From the NCBI RefSeq assembly GCF_042186555.1, contig NC_133333.1, positions 62,116,628-62,180,627 of the forward strand: DNA of 64,000 nt, written 5' to 3'. Every line of letters starts with the position of its first letter. Within the stretch, counting starts at the first letter, position 1. The translations under genes were made by a program, and so were the position numbers. Positions 32,337 to 42,936 of this stretch are shown piece after piece. A model generated the notes under the pieces. It was not told the DNA's origin. It saw nothing but the letters and a program-made list of their open reading frames with translations, and made no database searches. This stretch comes from Aquarana catesbeiana. Its lineage: Eukaryota > Chordata > Amphibia > Anura > Ranidae.

Positions 32337-32650
32337 TGCCTTCCACGTTAACTGACCCTAGCCTGTTTTTTGACTATGCCTCTGCCTACCGTTTGGACTG
32401 CTGCCACGTGAACTGACCCTGACCTGTTTTTTGACTATGCTTCTGCTTACCGTTTGGACTGCCTCCACGTGAACTGACCCTAGCCTGTTTTGCGACTATG
32501 CCTCTGCCTACCGTTTGGACTGCCTCCACGTGAACTGACCCTGGCTTGTTTTATCAACTACGCTACTGCCCAACACTTGGACTGCTTGGACGTGAACTGA
32601 CCCTGGCCTGTTTTATGGACTATGCTTTTGCCTACCACTTGGACTGATCT
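32337..32650 (+). repeat. ~63 bp tandem repeat after the transposase
   Basis: About five units of GTGAACTGACCCTRGCCTG, GACTATGCCTCTGCCTACCG and TTTGGACTGCCTCCAC. Units differ by a few substitutions. They lie in the element's 3' untranslated part. Confidence 0.85.
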
Positions 32651-33234
32651 GTTGCCCTGCTACTGTAGTACACATGGGTCTCACATATGTGAGGGGCTCC
32701 AGAATTGTTTTTGCGGATGGAGAAAACTTTTTTTTTTGTTTTCTCCAGGTTTCGGAATTTCCAGATTAGGGTCTGGAGTCCGGAGGCTTCATAGAGATTT
32801 GGGTGTGGAGAACTGGACTATGCAAATAATTAGCTGTAGCAAGAGGCAGTATGTTTATGAAGGGCTGGAGAGAGGTACAATGAGTGTCTGCAGGTAACAG
32901 TATACCAGGACCAATATTATGGCTGTGCTGGCTGTCTCTGCCTGGACAATTTCTATGGACTGTGCTGTGTGGACAATATCCTTGTGCTGACTATAGACAA
33001 TATTCCTGCCTGCTGTCTGGATAATTACAATTGCTGTCTCTAAGCACACCCCTGCCTGCTGCCTGGACCAGTGCTCTACTCTGTGGATACTACTAAAAGC
33101 ACAGGTAATACTTTTTTTTTTTTTTTTTTTACCCTTTCCGCAATAGAATTTATTTTGGATTGTAATTCTTGGTATGTACATGCTATGTGTTAGAAATATG
33201 AAGGGCCTTCAAAAATGATAGGTTGCCAGGAAAT

Positions 33235-33900
33235 TATATGTGGCCAGGCTGTGTAAAAGTCTCACTGATGTGGTATCGCCATACTCAGATGGAGTAGCAG
33301 AATGTATTTTGGGGTGTCATCTTTGCTATGTACATGATATGTGTTGGAAATATCTGATAAACGGACAACTTTGTGTAAAACAAAAAATGTGTTTTCATTT
33401 TCTTCCCACATTTTCCAAAATCTTCTGGAATAAAAATGAACCGTTCAAAAGACTCATTATGCTTCATAGATTATACGTTGGGGTGTTTGCTTTCCAAAAT
33501 GGGGTCATTTTGGGGGAAATTCCATTTTCCTGGTGCTCCAGGGCCTTCAAAAGTGTAATAGGTGGTTGAGAAATGAGATGTGTCATTTATGCTTGTAGAA
33601 CGCCTGAAGATGCTACTTCAATGTGGGGCCTTTGTATGTGGCCAGGCTGTGTAAAAGTCTCACACATGTGGTATCGCCATACTCAGGAAGAGTAGCAGAA
33701 TGTATTTTGGGGTGTAATTTGTTGTATGCATATGCTCTGAGAGAAATAACCTGTTAATATGACAATGATGTTGAAAAAAAAAAAAAATCTTAATTTTGCA
33801 AAGAATTGTGGGAAAAAATTACAACTTAAAAAAACTCACCATGCTACTTACTTAATACCTTGGAATGTCTACTTTCTAAAAAGGGGTCAATTGGGGGGTA
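33235..33900 (+). repeat. ~400 bp subterminal direct repeats of pBac-4
   Basis: The block beginning TGGCCAGGCTGTGTAAAAGT, then GTGGTATCGCCATACTCAG and TGTATTTTGGGGTGT, occurs at about 33241 and 33639, a spacing of ~398 bp. The same unit recurs in pBac-5 (inverted at about 41250, direct at about 41830 and 42225) and in pBac-6 (about 46481 and 47699). Confidence 0.85.
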
Positions 33901-34189
33901 TTTATACTTTTCTGACTTGTTAGTGTCTCAAAAAATGAGATAGGCCTTCAGTACATCAGATGTGATCAGATGTGATCAATTTTCAGTGATTGGCACCATA
34001 GTTTGTAGACTCTATAACTTTCACAAAGACCAAATAATTTACACTTTTTTGGGTTATTTTTACCGAAGATATGTAGCAGTATAAATTTATGAAGAAAAAT
34101 GACTAATTTGCAAAATTTTATGACAGAAACAAAGAAAAAGGCATTTTTTTTCACAAAATTTACGGACTTTTTTTATTAATAGCACAAAA

Positions 34190-34243
34190 AATAAAAAACC
34201 CACTAGTGATTAAATACCACCAAAAGAAAGCTCTATTTGTGTG
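34190..34243 (+). promoter_or_regulatory. Conserved piggyBac 3' subterminal block
   Basis: The core AAATACCACCAAAAGAAAGC followed by TCTATTTGTG is shared by seven elements (about 3330, 18343, 19870, 34195, 42751, 48264, and reversed at 54118-54170). It sits 120-180 bp from the right TTAA. A transposase-binding or end-recognition role is inferred from its conservation and position. Confidence 0.6.
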
Positions 34244-34370
34244 AAAAAAAGGACGCACATTTCTATGGGTACAGTGTTGCATGACTGAATAACTGTCATT
34301 CAAAGTGTGAGAGTGTGAAAATTGGTCTGGGCAGGAAGGGGGTGTAAGTGCACTGTATTGAGGTGGTTAA

Positions 34371-34714
34371 AGAGTATTTCCACCTTTGCAGGTGAATTGG
34401 GATAACACCTACTTTACACTTGTTATGTGTTCCCATTCACACAGTATAACTTTAAAAAGAAAAAAAAATAATTGCCTTTTTACGTGCACTTAAAAAGCAG
34501 GCTCTGAAAACTGAAAAAAAATCCTACTTAGAGCTCCCTTTTCATATAAAGTCGATGAGTGCACAGGGAAGTTATGCTTACTGTAATTAAAACCCTGTCA
34601 GATGTAAACTATATATGTACATTGTCTTTCCTGCTAAAGGGTTAAAGATCTTGGATTTTTTATTTTTTTTTTATAAAAGAGTGGGGAGAATAAAGGGACT
34701 TTGGTGATACCCAT
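34371..34714. other. Unrecognised flank
   Basis: No gene or repeat family is recognised. AT-rich, with several A and T runs. It separates pBac-4 from L1 copy E. Confidence 0.5.
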
Positions 34715-34728
34715 AAAGGTGCAAGACA
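34715..34728. repeat. Target-site duplication of L1 copy E, left
   Basis: AAAGGTGCAAGACA, matching AAAGGTGTAAGACA at 44768-44781 with one mismatch. The right copy follows the poly(A) tail directly. Confidence 0.8.
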
Positions 34729-34764
34729 GGGGGCATGGCCTGGACGGAGAGCAAGATGGCAGCT

Positions 34765-35332
34765 TGAGATGCTGTCAGACCAGTTCATAGCAAATGTCAA
34801 CAGATGCATTCCCACTTTGAGATATACAGTAGGAGTATTCACTTATTGTGAAGAGGACTTGTTTTCAGGCTTGGAGGCTTTGGGAGTGCAAGGCTTGTGT
34901 TGCAACTAGGTCCCAGGCTTGGACATGGGCTTAGAGGACTGGAGAAGCAAAATTAACTCTTCCTAGCTTCAGACGTAGAAGCCCTTTCCATCTGAGCCTG
35001 TTTGCTGAGGCAAAAGCTTGCTTATTCTTCCCCTCATAACATCGTTAATAAAGTTGTACAGAGAAACCCCAAAAAATAAAAATAAACTCGTCATCAAAAA
35101 GCATATGCATGAAGTGTTTTTTTGCACTGATTTTCGGCAGACTAGCATTTGAGACAAAGGGTACCCTGCAAATGTACAAATAGGAGGTCCATTCTAGATA
35201 TCAGGTGTACAATATCTGCAACCCGACAAACACAGAAATTGAGGTCTATAGACAAACGTTCCAATTACTGATGGTTCCTGGATCCCTAGACATATCCTTG
35301 GACCATACTCCCAGGGTCTGGCAGATGGACTT
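34765..35332 (-). pseudogene. DIRS-type element fragment (ORF1 region)
   Basis: About 570 bp nearly identical to 52133-52682, where the same sequence lies just upstream (on the minus strand) of a recognisable DIRS RT/RNase H. The two copies differ by indels (extra CCCTTTCCATCTGAGCCTG here; extra GAGAACAGAGGGATCAG there). The reading (DVMRGRISKLLPQQ) is frameshifted. The ORF1 assignment is by position, not by domain. Confidence 0.6.
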
Positions 35333-35339
35333 TCTGATT

Positions 35340-37821
35340 AACACGAGGAAGAGAATGGCCCCATCCATCTCTATCATTGAAGTGTGTGTCATTGAACGTG
35401 AAGTGAAGGGTCTTAACCTTCCGGAAAAGAGGTCCCAAGTCCTGTCCTCCCTCACCAAACACAAAGCACAATTCATTTTCCTTCAAGAAACACATTTCTG
35501 CTCTGATTCTGTCCCTAAGCTATAAAATCACATCTACCGCAGGGCACTCCATGCCACCAACCCAGAAAACAAAACAAAAGGAGTCTCTATATTAATCTGC
35601 AGGCATGCCAACTTTCACCAGTCTGACTCACTCGTTGATTCATTTTTATCAAAGGTACATATGCCTCAAAACCAATAACGCTAGCCAATATATGCTGCCC
35701 TAATGAACACCATGTTTCTTTTTTCAGGAAAATCCGCGACCTTCTCTCTTCATTCCAGACAGGTCCAGTTCTATTAGGGGGTGATTTTAACGCCCCGCTG
35801 AATCCCATTCTGGACTCTTCTTCGGGCACCTCTACCCTGCCATACCGGGAGCTCTGGCAAATCAAACTTTTACTCCAAAACCTGACACTCCATGACACCT
35901 GGCGCACTATGTACCCCTCCGATAAGGATTATACCTTTTATTCGGCCCCCCATGGTAAATATTTTAGAATAGACTATTTCTTTCTGTCCCAATCAGATTT
36001 ACCCCTCCTTCAACAGACAACTATAGAACCAATGTTCCCTTACGACCATCACGATCACCCTTTCCTACCCAGTGACTTGCGCTAGATCCAAAATGTGGAG
36101 ACTGAACCCCTCCCTACTCAACAACAATAGACTATTTGAAGTCCCGCATACACCTTTACTTTAGGGAAAACACCACTCCAGATATCTCTCCTGTATCCCT
36201 TTGGGAAGCACAAAAAGGTGTGATTTGCGGCAAACTTATTGCATTAGCTGGGAAAGCCAAAAAGATACACCAATAAACCATTACCTCTCTGATCTTAAAA
36301 ATCAGAAACTTAGAGACATCTCACAAACGCACGCTCAGTCCACCCTACAGGAATTACTACACTCACGCTCTCTCCTCCTGGAGGAGCTAGGCAAACAAAC
36401 TAGAAGATGCTATGTTCTTGGCCAAAGAGTATTCTATGAGCATGGGAATAAAAGTGGACGCCTTTTAGCCCGTACGATCCAAGCCTCCAAAACCTCAGCT
36501 ACAACTCACCACTTGTGAAATGTTCATGGAACACTCTTATCCAAAAACGAGGACATTGCAAAGGAATTTGAGAGTTTTTACTAAAAATTATATAACCTAC
36601 ATTCTAATCACCCCGGAGCATCTCCGTTAACAACACGCGTTGAACGCATTAGAGAATTTCTCTCACAATACTCCCCGAAACCAATATCACCTCAACAAGC
36701 CCAAGATATGGAGACCCCCCCTACTATAGGTGAACTTGAACTGGCAATAAACAAGTGAAAACTGGCAAGAGCCCAGGGACGGATGACTTTACTCTCCGGC
36801 ATCATAAATCATTCTTAGATACTCTAGCCCCCAAACTTCTCTCCACCTTTAATACATTCTCTGATCCCCATGTACTACCAGACAGAATGTTGGTGGAACA
36901 TGTAGCCGTAATCCCAAAGGAAGAGAAAGACCCTGCCCAGGTTTGAGCTATAGACCCATATCTCTATTGAACGTGGACATTAAAATCTACGCAAAAATCT
37001 TGGCCCTTGATTCCTGAACTCATCTCCTTGGACCAGGTGAGATTAGTTCCGGGTAGGGAGGCCAGGGACAACACTATCCACACCCTAAATCTCCACCACT
37101 GGCTCACATCGTCTAAATCACAAGTTTTTTTCCTCTCCCTTGATGCTGAGAAGGCATTTGACAGAGTTGGCCTGGGACTACATGCGGGAGGTGCTCGTAG
37201 CAGTTGGCTTTGCACCTCGTATGCTCTCACACGTGTTGGCCCTATAATCGAACCCATCCGCTAAGGTGAAAGTTAACGGCCACCTGTCAATTGCCATCAC
37301 CACCAGTAATGATACACACCAGGGGTGTCCCTTATCCACTCTAATTTACATTTTGACACTGGAGCCCCTCCTCAACAGAATAAGAACCAATCCTGACTTC
37401 AGGGGTCTGACTATCGGTGATAGGGAATTCAAGGTAGCAGCATTTGCAGATGACATCCTACTGTCACTGAAATTGCCCCACACCTCCCTGCCCAATCTGC
37501 TGAAAGACCTTGAGTTCTTTTGCAGTCTTTCCAACCTCAAGATTAACCATTCAAAATCACATGCCCTGAATATAACTCTTCCCACTCAGGACGTGCTTCA
37601 CTGTTGAGAGGCCTTCCCATTTCGGTGGGAGAAGGAGGCAATCAAATGTTTGGGGATTTAGAATTACCACCCGACTCCGACTGTCAGACCTCTATATGTC
37701 TAATTTTCACATAGCCCTTACCAAGGTTCAAAACCATCTCAAAGATTGGATGTGCCTGAGCGTCTCTTGGTTCGGCCGCTCTGCATTGATTAAGATGATC
37801 ATTCTGCCAAGATTACTTTAT
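35340..37821 (+). pseudogene. L1 copy E ORF2: endonuclease and RT
   Basis: Endonuclease: LNLPEKRSQVLSSLTKHKAQ, FIFLQETHF (Glu motif, about 35470), TGPVLLGGDFNAPLNP (about 35759-35805), DYTFYSAPHGKYFRIDYFFL (about 35925-35985). RT: GKSPGTDDFTLRHHKSF (about 36760), VAVIPKEEKDPAQV, ISLDQVRLVPGREARDN (about 37020), LSLDAEKAFDRVG (first Asp, about 37135), DTHQGCPLSTLIY (His where Arg is usual), AAFADDILLSL (FADD, about 37440), then FGRSALIKMIILPRLLYL up to the piggyBac insertion. Frameshifts at about 35530, 36545, 36945 and 37260 break it. Confidence 0.9.
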
Positions 37822-39092
37822 TTAACCAGTTGACGACCGCCTCACGCAGATATACGTCTGCAGAATGGCATGGGCAGGCAAAATCACGTACCTGGTACGT
37901 GATTGCCTTCCCGCGGGCGGGGGGTCCAATCGGACCCCCCCCGGTACCTGAGGCGGTCGCCTTTGGTCTGGCAGCGATCAGAGATGAGGGGGAGGCCATC
38001 CGATCATGGCCCCCCCCTCGCGATCGCTCCCAGCCAATGAGGATCTTCCCCTGCCTCTGTGTAGTACACAGAGGCAGAGGATGTGATGTCATCTCTCCTC
38101 GGCTCGGCAGTTTCCGTTCCGGCGCCGAGGAGAGAAGACATCTGAGTGAGTGCACACACACACAGTAGAACATGCCAGGCACACTTTACACCCCCGATCC
38201 CCCCTGCCGATCACCCCTCCCCCCCTGTCACACTGACACCAAGCAGTTTTTTTTCTGATTACTGCATGGTGTCAGTTTGTGACAGTTAGAAGTGGTAGAG
38301 CAGTTAGTATTAGCCCCCTTTAAGTCTAGGGTACCCCCCCAACCCCCCCTAATAAAGTTTTAACCCCTTGATCACCCCCTGTCACCAGTGTCGCTAAGCG
38401 ATCATTTTTCTGATTGCTGTATTAGTGACACTGGTGACGCTAGTTAGGGACGTAAATATTTAGGTTCGCCGTCAGCGTTTTACAGCGACAGGGACCCCCA
38501 TATACTACCTAATAAAGGTTTTAACCCCTTGATTCCCCCCTAGTTAACCCTTTCACCACTGATCACCGTATAACCGTTACGGTTGACGCTGGTTAGTTCG
38601 TTTATTTTTTATAGTGTCAGGGCACCCGGCGTTTATTACCGAATAAAGGTTTAGCCCCCTGATCGCCCGGCGGTGATATGCGTTGCCCCAGGCAGCGTCA
38701 GGTTAGCGCCAGTAGCACCGTACACCTCCCTTAGTGGTATAGTATCTGATTGGATCAATATCTGATCCGATCAGATCTATACTAGCGTCCCCAGCAGTTT
38801 AGGGTTCCCAAAAACGCAGTGTTATCGGGATCAGCCCAGATACCTGCTAGCACCTGCGTTTTGCCCCTCCGCCCGGCCCGGCCCGGCCCAGCCCAGCCCA
38901 CCCAAGTGCAGTATCGATCGATCACTGACACTTACAAAACACTAAACGCATAACTGCAGCGTTCGCAGAGTCAGGCCTGATCCCTGCGATCGCTAACAGT
39001 TTTTTTGGTAGCGTTTTGGTGAACTGGCAAGCACCAGCGGCCTAGTACACCCCGGCCGTAGTCAAACTAGCACTGCAGTAATACTTGGTGAC

Positions 39093-39483
39093 GTGACGAG
39101 TCCCATAAGTGCAGTTCAAGCTGGTGAGGTGGCAAGCACAAGTAGTGTCCCGCTGCCACCAAAAAGACAAACACAGGCCCATCGTGCCCATAATGCCCTT
39201 CCTGCTGCATTCGCCAATCCTAATTGGGAACCCACCGCTTCTGCAGCACCCGTACTTCCCCCATTCACATCCCCAACCAAATGCAGTTGGCTGCATGAGA
39301 GGCATTTTCTTTATGTCCTCCCGAGTACCCCTACCCAATGAACATCCCCAAAAAAGATGTTGTGTCTGCAGCAAGCGCGGATATAGGCGTGACACCCGCT
39401 ATTATTGTGCCTCCTGTCCTGACAATCCTGGTCTTTGCATTGGTGAATGTTTTGAACGCTACCATACACTAGTTGAGTATTAG
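39093..39483 (+). pseudogene. piggyBac transposase with the catalytic core deleted
   Basis: The first part (39093-39341) reads MTSPISAVQAGEVASTSS, then ANPNWEPTASAAPVLPPFTS, corresponding to the N-terminal region just before the catalytic domain (PTWLPSDSGSPIIPPFTAQP in pBac-4). It then jumps to the C-terminal block (LHERHFLYVLPSTPTQ) and, after a one-base shift, to the cysteine-rich domain (CCVCSKRGYRRDTRYYCASC, LCIGECFERYH, end 39483). All three catalytic Asp residues are absent. Only the DNA-binding cysteine domain is well preserved. Confidence 0.85.
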
Positions 39484-39828
39484 CGTAGGGTACAGAATTG
39501 CACAGACTAGGCACACTTTCACAGGGTCTCCCAAGATGCCATCGCATTTTGAGAGACCCGAACCTGGAACCGGTTACAGTTATAAAAGTTACAGTTACAA
39601 AAAAAAGTGTAAAAAGAAAAGAAAAAACACAAACAAAAATATAAAATAAAAAAAAAAAGTTTTCGTTTTATTGTTCTCTCTCTCTCTATTCTCTCTATTA
39701 TTCTGCTCTTTTTTACTGTATTCTATTCTGCAATGTTTTATTGTTATTATGTTTTATCATTTTTGCTTTTCAGGTATGCAATTTTTTATACTTTACTGTT
39801 TACTGTGCTTCATTGTTAACCATTTTTT

Positions 39829-41000
39829 TGTCTTCAGGTACGCCATTCACGACTTTGAGTGGTTATACCAGAATGATGCCTGCAGGTTTAGGTATCATCT
39901 TGGTATCATTCTTTTCAGCCAGCGGTCGGCTTTCATGTAAAAGCAATCCTAGTGGCTAATTAGCCTCTAGACTGCTTTTACAAGCAGTGGGAGGGAATGC
40001 CTCCCCCCCCCCCACCGTCTTCCGTGTTTTTCTCTGGCTCTCCTGTCTCAACAGGGAACCTGAGAATGCAGCCGGTGATTCAGCCAGCTGACCATAGTGC
40101 TGATCAGAGACCAGAGTGGCTCCAAACATCTCTATGGCCTAAGAAACCTGAAGCTACGAGCATTTTATGACTTAGATTTCGCCGGATGTAAACAGCGCCA
40201 TTGGGAAATTGGGGAAGCATTTTATCACACCGATCTTGGTGTGGTCAGATGCTTTGAGGGCAGAGAAGAAATCTAGGGTCGAATAGACCCCAATTTTTTC
40301 AAAAAAGAGTACCTGTCACTACCTATTGCTATCATAGGGGATATTTTCATTCCCTGAGATAACAATAAAAATGATTTAAAAAAAAAATGAAAGGAACAGT
40401 TTAAAAATAAGATAAAAAAAGCAAAAAAATAAGAAAAAAAAAAAAAAAGCACCCCTGTCCCCCCTGCTCTCGCGCTAAGGCGAACGCAAGCGTCGGTCTG
40501 GCGTCAAATGTAAACAGCAATTGCACCATGCATGTGAGGTATCACCGCGAAGGTCAGATTGAGGGCAGTAATTTTAGCAGTAGACCTCCTCTGTAAATCT
40601 AAAGTGGTAACCTGTAAAGGCTTTTAAAGGCTTTTAAAAATGTATTAATTTTGTTGCCACTGCACGTTTGTGCTCAATTTTAAAGCATGTCATGTTTGGT
40701 ATCCATGTACTCGGCCTAAGATCAACTTTTTTATTCCATCAAACATTAGGGCAATATAGTGTGTTTTAGTGCATTAAAATTGAAAAAAGTGTGTTTTTTC
40801 CCCAAAAAATGCGTTTGAAAAATCGCTGCGCAAATACTGTGTGAAAAAAAAAAATGAAACACCCACCATTTTAATCTGTAGGGCATTTGCTTTAAAAAAT
40901 ATATAATGTTTGGGGGTTCAAAGTAATTTTCTTGCAAAAAAAAATAATTTTTTCATGTAATCAAAAAGTGTCAGAAAGGGCTTTGTCTTCAAGTGGTTAG
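39829..41000 (+). mobile_element. Remnant of the second TTAA MITE type inside pBac-5
   Basis: Similar in order to 46630-47655 and, reversed, to 49317-50384: a CAGCCAGCG region, a hairpin around a T/A-rich stretch, AGCGCCCCTGTCCC-like (about 40449), GGTATCACCGCGA (about 40541), TATATAATGTTTGGGGGTTC, and the end CTTCAAGTGGTTAG (about 40999, TTAA changed to TTAG). The left TTAA is not clear. Confidence 0.55.
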
Positions 41001-41034
41001 AAGAGTGGGTGATGTGTGACATAAGCTTCTAAAT

Positions 41035-42115
41035 GTTGTGCATAAAATGCCAGGACAGTTCAAAACCCCCCAAATGACACCATTTTGGAAAGTAGACACC
41101 CCAAGCTATTTGCTGAGAGGCATGTCGAGTCCATGGAATAATTTATATTGTGACACAAGTTGCGGGAAAGAGACAAATTTTTTTTTTTTGCACAAAGTTG
41201 TCACTAAATGATATATTGCTCAAACATGCCATTGGAATATGTGAAATTACACCCCAAAATACATTCTGTTGCTTCTCCTGAGTTCGGGGATACCACATGT
41301 GTGAGACTTTTTGGGAGCCTAGCCGCGCACGGGACCCCGAAAACCAAGCACCGCCTTCAGGCTTTCTAAGGGCGTAAATTTTTGATTTCACTCTTCACTG
41401 CCTATCACAGTTTCGGAGGCCATGGAATGCCCAGGTGGCAAACCCCCCCCCCCCAAATGACCCCATTTTGGAAAGTAGACACCCCAAGCTATTTGCTGAG
41501 AGGTATAGTGAGTATTTTGCAGACCTCACTTTTTGTCACAAAGTTTTGAAAATTGAAAAAAGAAAAAAAAACAATTTTTTTCTTGTCTTTCTTCATTTTC
41601 AAAAACAAATGAGAGCTGCAAAATACTCACGATGCCTCTCAGCAAATAGCTTGGGGTGTCTACTTTCCAATATGGGGTCATTTGGGGGGGGGGGGGGGGG
41701 GTTTGTGCCACCTGGGCATTCCATGACCTCCGAAACTGTGATAGGCAGTGAAGAGTGAAATCAAAAATTTACACCCTTAGAAATCCTGAAGGCGGGGATT
41801 GGTTTTCGGGGCCCCGTACGCGGCTAGGCTCCTAAAAAGTCCCACACATGTGGTATCCCCATACTCAGGAGAAGCAGCTAAATGTATTTTGGGGTGCAAT
41901 TCCACATATGCCCATGGCATGTGTGAGCAATATATCATTTAGTGACAACTTTGTGCAAAAAAAAAAAAAAAATTTGTAATTTTCCCGCAGCTTGTGTCAA
42001 AATATAAAATATTCCATGGACTCAACATGCCTCAAAGCAAATAGCTTGGGGTGTCTACTTTCCAAAATGGGGTCATTTGGGGGGGTTTTATGCCATCTGG
42101 GCATTTTATGGCCTT
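41035..42115. repeat. ~1.1 kb imperfect palindrome in pBac-5
   Basis: The left arm (about 41035-41570) is the reverse complement of the right arm (about 41577-42115), centred near 41573. Matching landmarks: AAAGTAGACACCCCAAGCTA at 41091 and 41473 (left) with TAGCTTGGGGTGTCTACTTT at 41649 and 42042 (right); a C run (41443-41456) with a G run (41684-41702); ATGATATATTGCTC with GAGCAATATATCAT. The arms are made of the family's ~400 bp units. Confidence 0.85.
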
Positions 42116-42936
42116 CAAAACTGTGATAGGTAGTGAGGAGTAAAAATCAAAAATTTACGCCCTTAGAAATCCTGAAGGCAGTGATTGGTTTTCGGGGCCC
42201 CGTACGCGGCTAGGCTCCCAAAAAGTCCCACACATGTGGTATCCCCATACTCAGGAGAAGCAGCTAAATGTATTTTGGGGTGCAATTCCACATATGCCCA
42301 TGGCCTGTGTGAGCAATATATCATTTAGTGACAACTTTTTGTAATTTTTTTTTTTTTGTTGTCATTATTCAATCACTTGGGACAAAAAAAATGAATATTC
42401 AATGGGCTCAACATGCCTCTCAGCAATTTCCTTGGGGTGTCTACTTTCCAAAATGGGGTCATTTGTGGGGGTTTTGTACTGCCCTGCCATTTTAGCACCT
42501 CAAGAAACGACATAGGCAGTCATAAATTAAAGGCTGTGTAAATTCCAGAAAATGTACCCTAGTTTGTAGGCGCTATAACCAATAAATATGCACTTAACAA
42601 TTTTTTTACCAAAGACATGTGGCTGAATACATTTTGGCCTAGATGTATGACTAAAATTGAGTTTATTGGATTTTTTTTTTGAACAAAAAGTAGAAAATAT
42701 CATTTTTTTTCAAAATTTTCGGTCTTTTTCCGTGTATAGCGCAAAAAATAAAAAACGGCAGAGGTGATCAAATACCATCAAAAGAAAGCTCTATTTGTGG
42801 GAAGAAAAGGATGCAAATTTCGTTTGGGTACAGCATTGCATGACCGCGCAATTAGCAGTTAAAGCGAAGCAGTGCCAAATTGGAAAAAGTCCTCTGGTCC
42901 TTAAGCAGCATAATGGTCCGGTCCTTAAGTGGTTAA

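Larger units (their letters stand above)
26990..34370 (+). mobile_element. piggyBac transposon (pBac-4), transposase-bearing, 7.4 kb
   Basis: TTAA at 26990-26993 and 34367-34370. The left end TTAACCGCTTGCCGCC and the right end GAGGTGGTTAA match the family. Order inside: subterminal region with palindromes, hairpin (27445-27487), 2.7 kb minisatellite, decayed transposase (30296-32259), tandem repeats after the coding region (32337-32650), two ~400 bp direct repeats (33235-33900), and the conserved subterminal block (34190-34243). It is the probable parent type for the MITEs here. The length is unusual: without the minisatellite it would be about 4.7 kb. Confidence 0.9.
37822..42936 (+). mobile_element. 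piggyBac derivative (pBac-5), 5.1 kb
   Basis: TTAA at 37822-37825 and 42933-42936; removing it restores the L1 frame (LLYL-MQTIP). The left end is TTAACCAGTTGACGACCGCC and the right end TTAAGTGGTTAA. It holds a hairpin (about 38090-38135), a region of short palindromes (38220-39060), an internally deleted transposase (39093-39483), a remnant of the second MITE type (39829-41000), a ~1.1 kb palindrome (41035-42115), a further direct ~400 bp unit to about 42480, and the conserved block (42751-42803). Confidence 0.88.
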
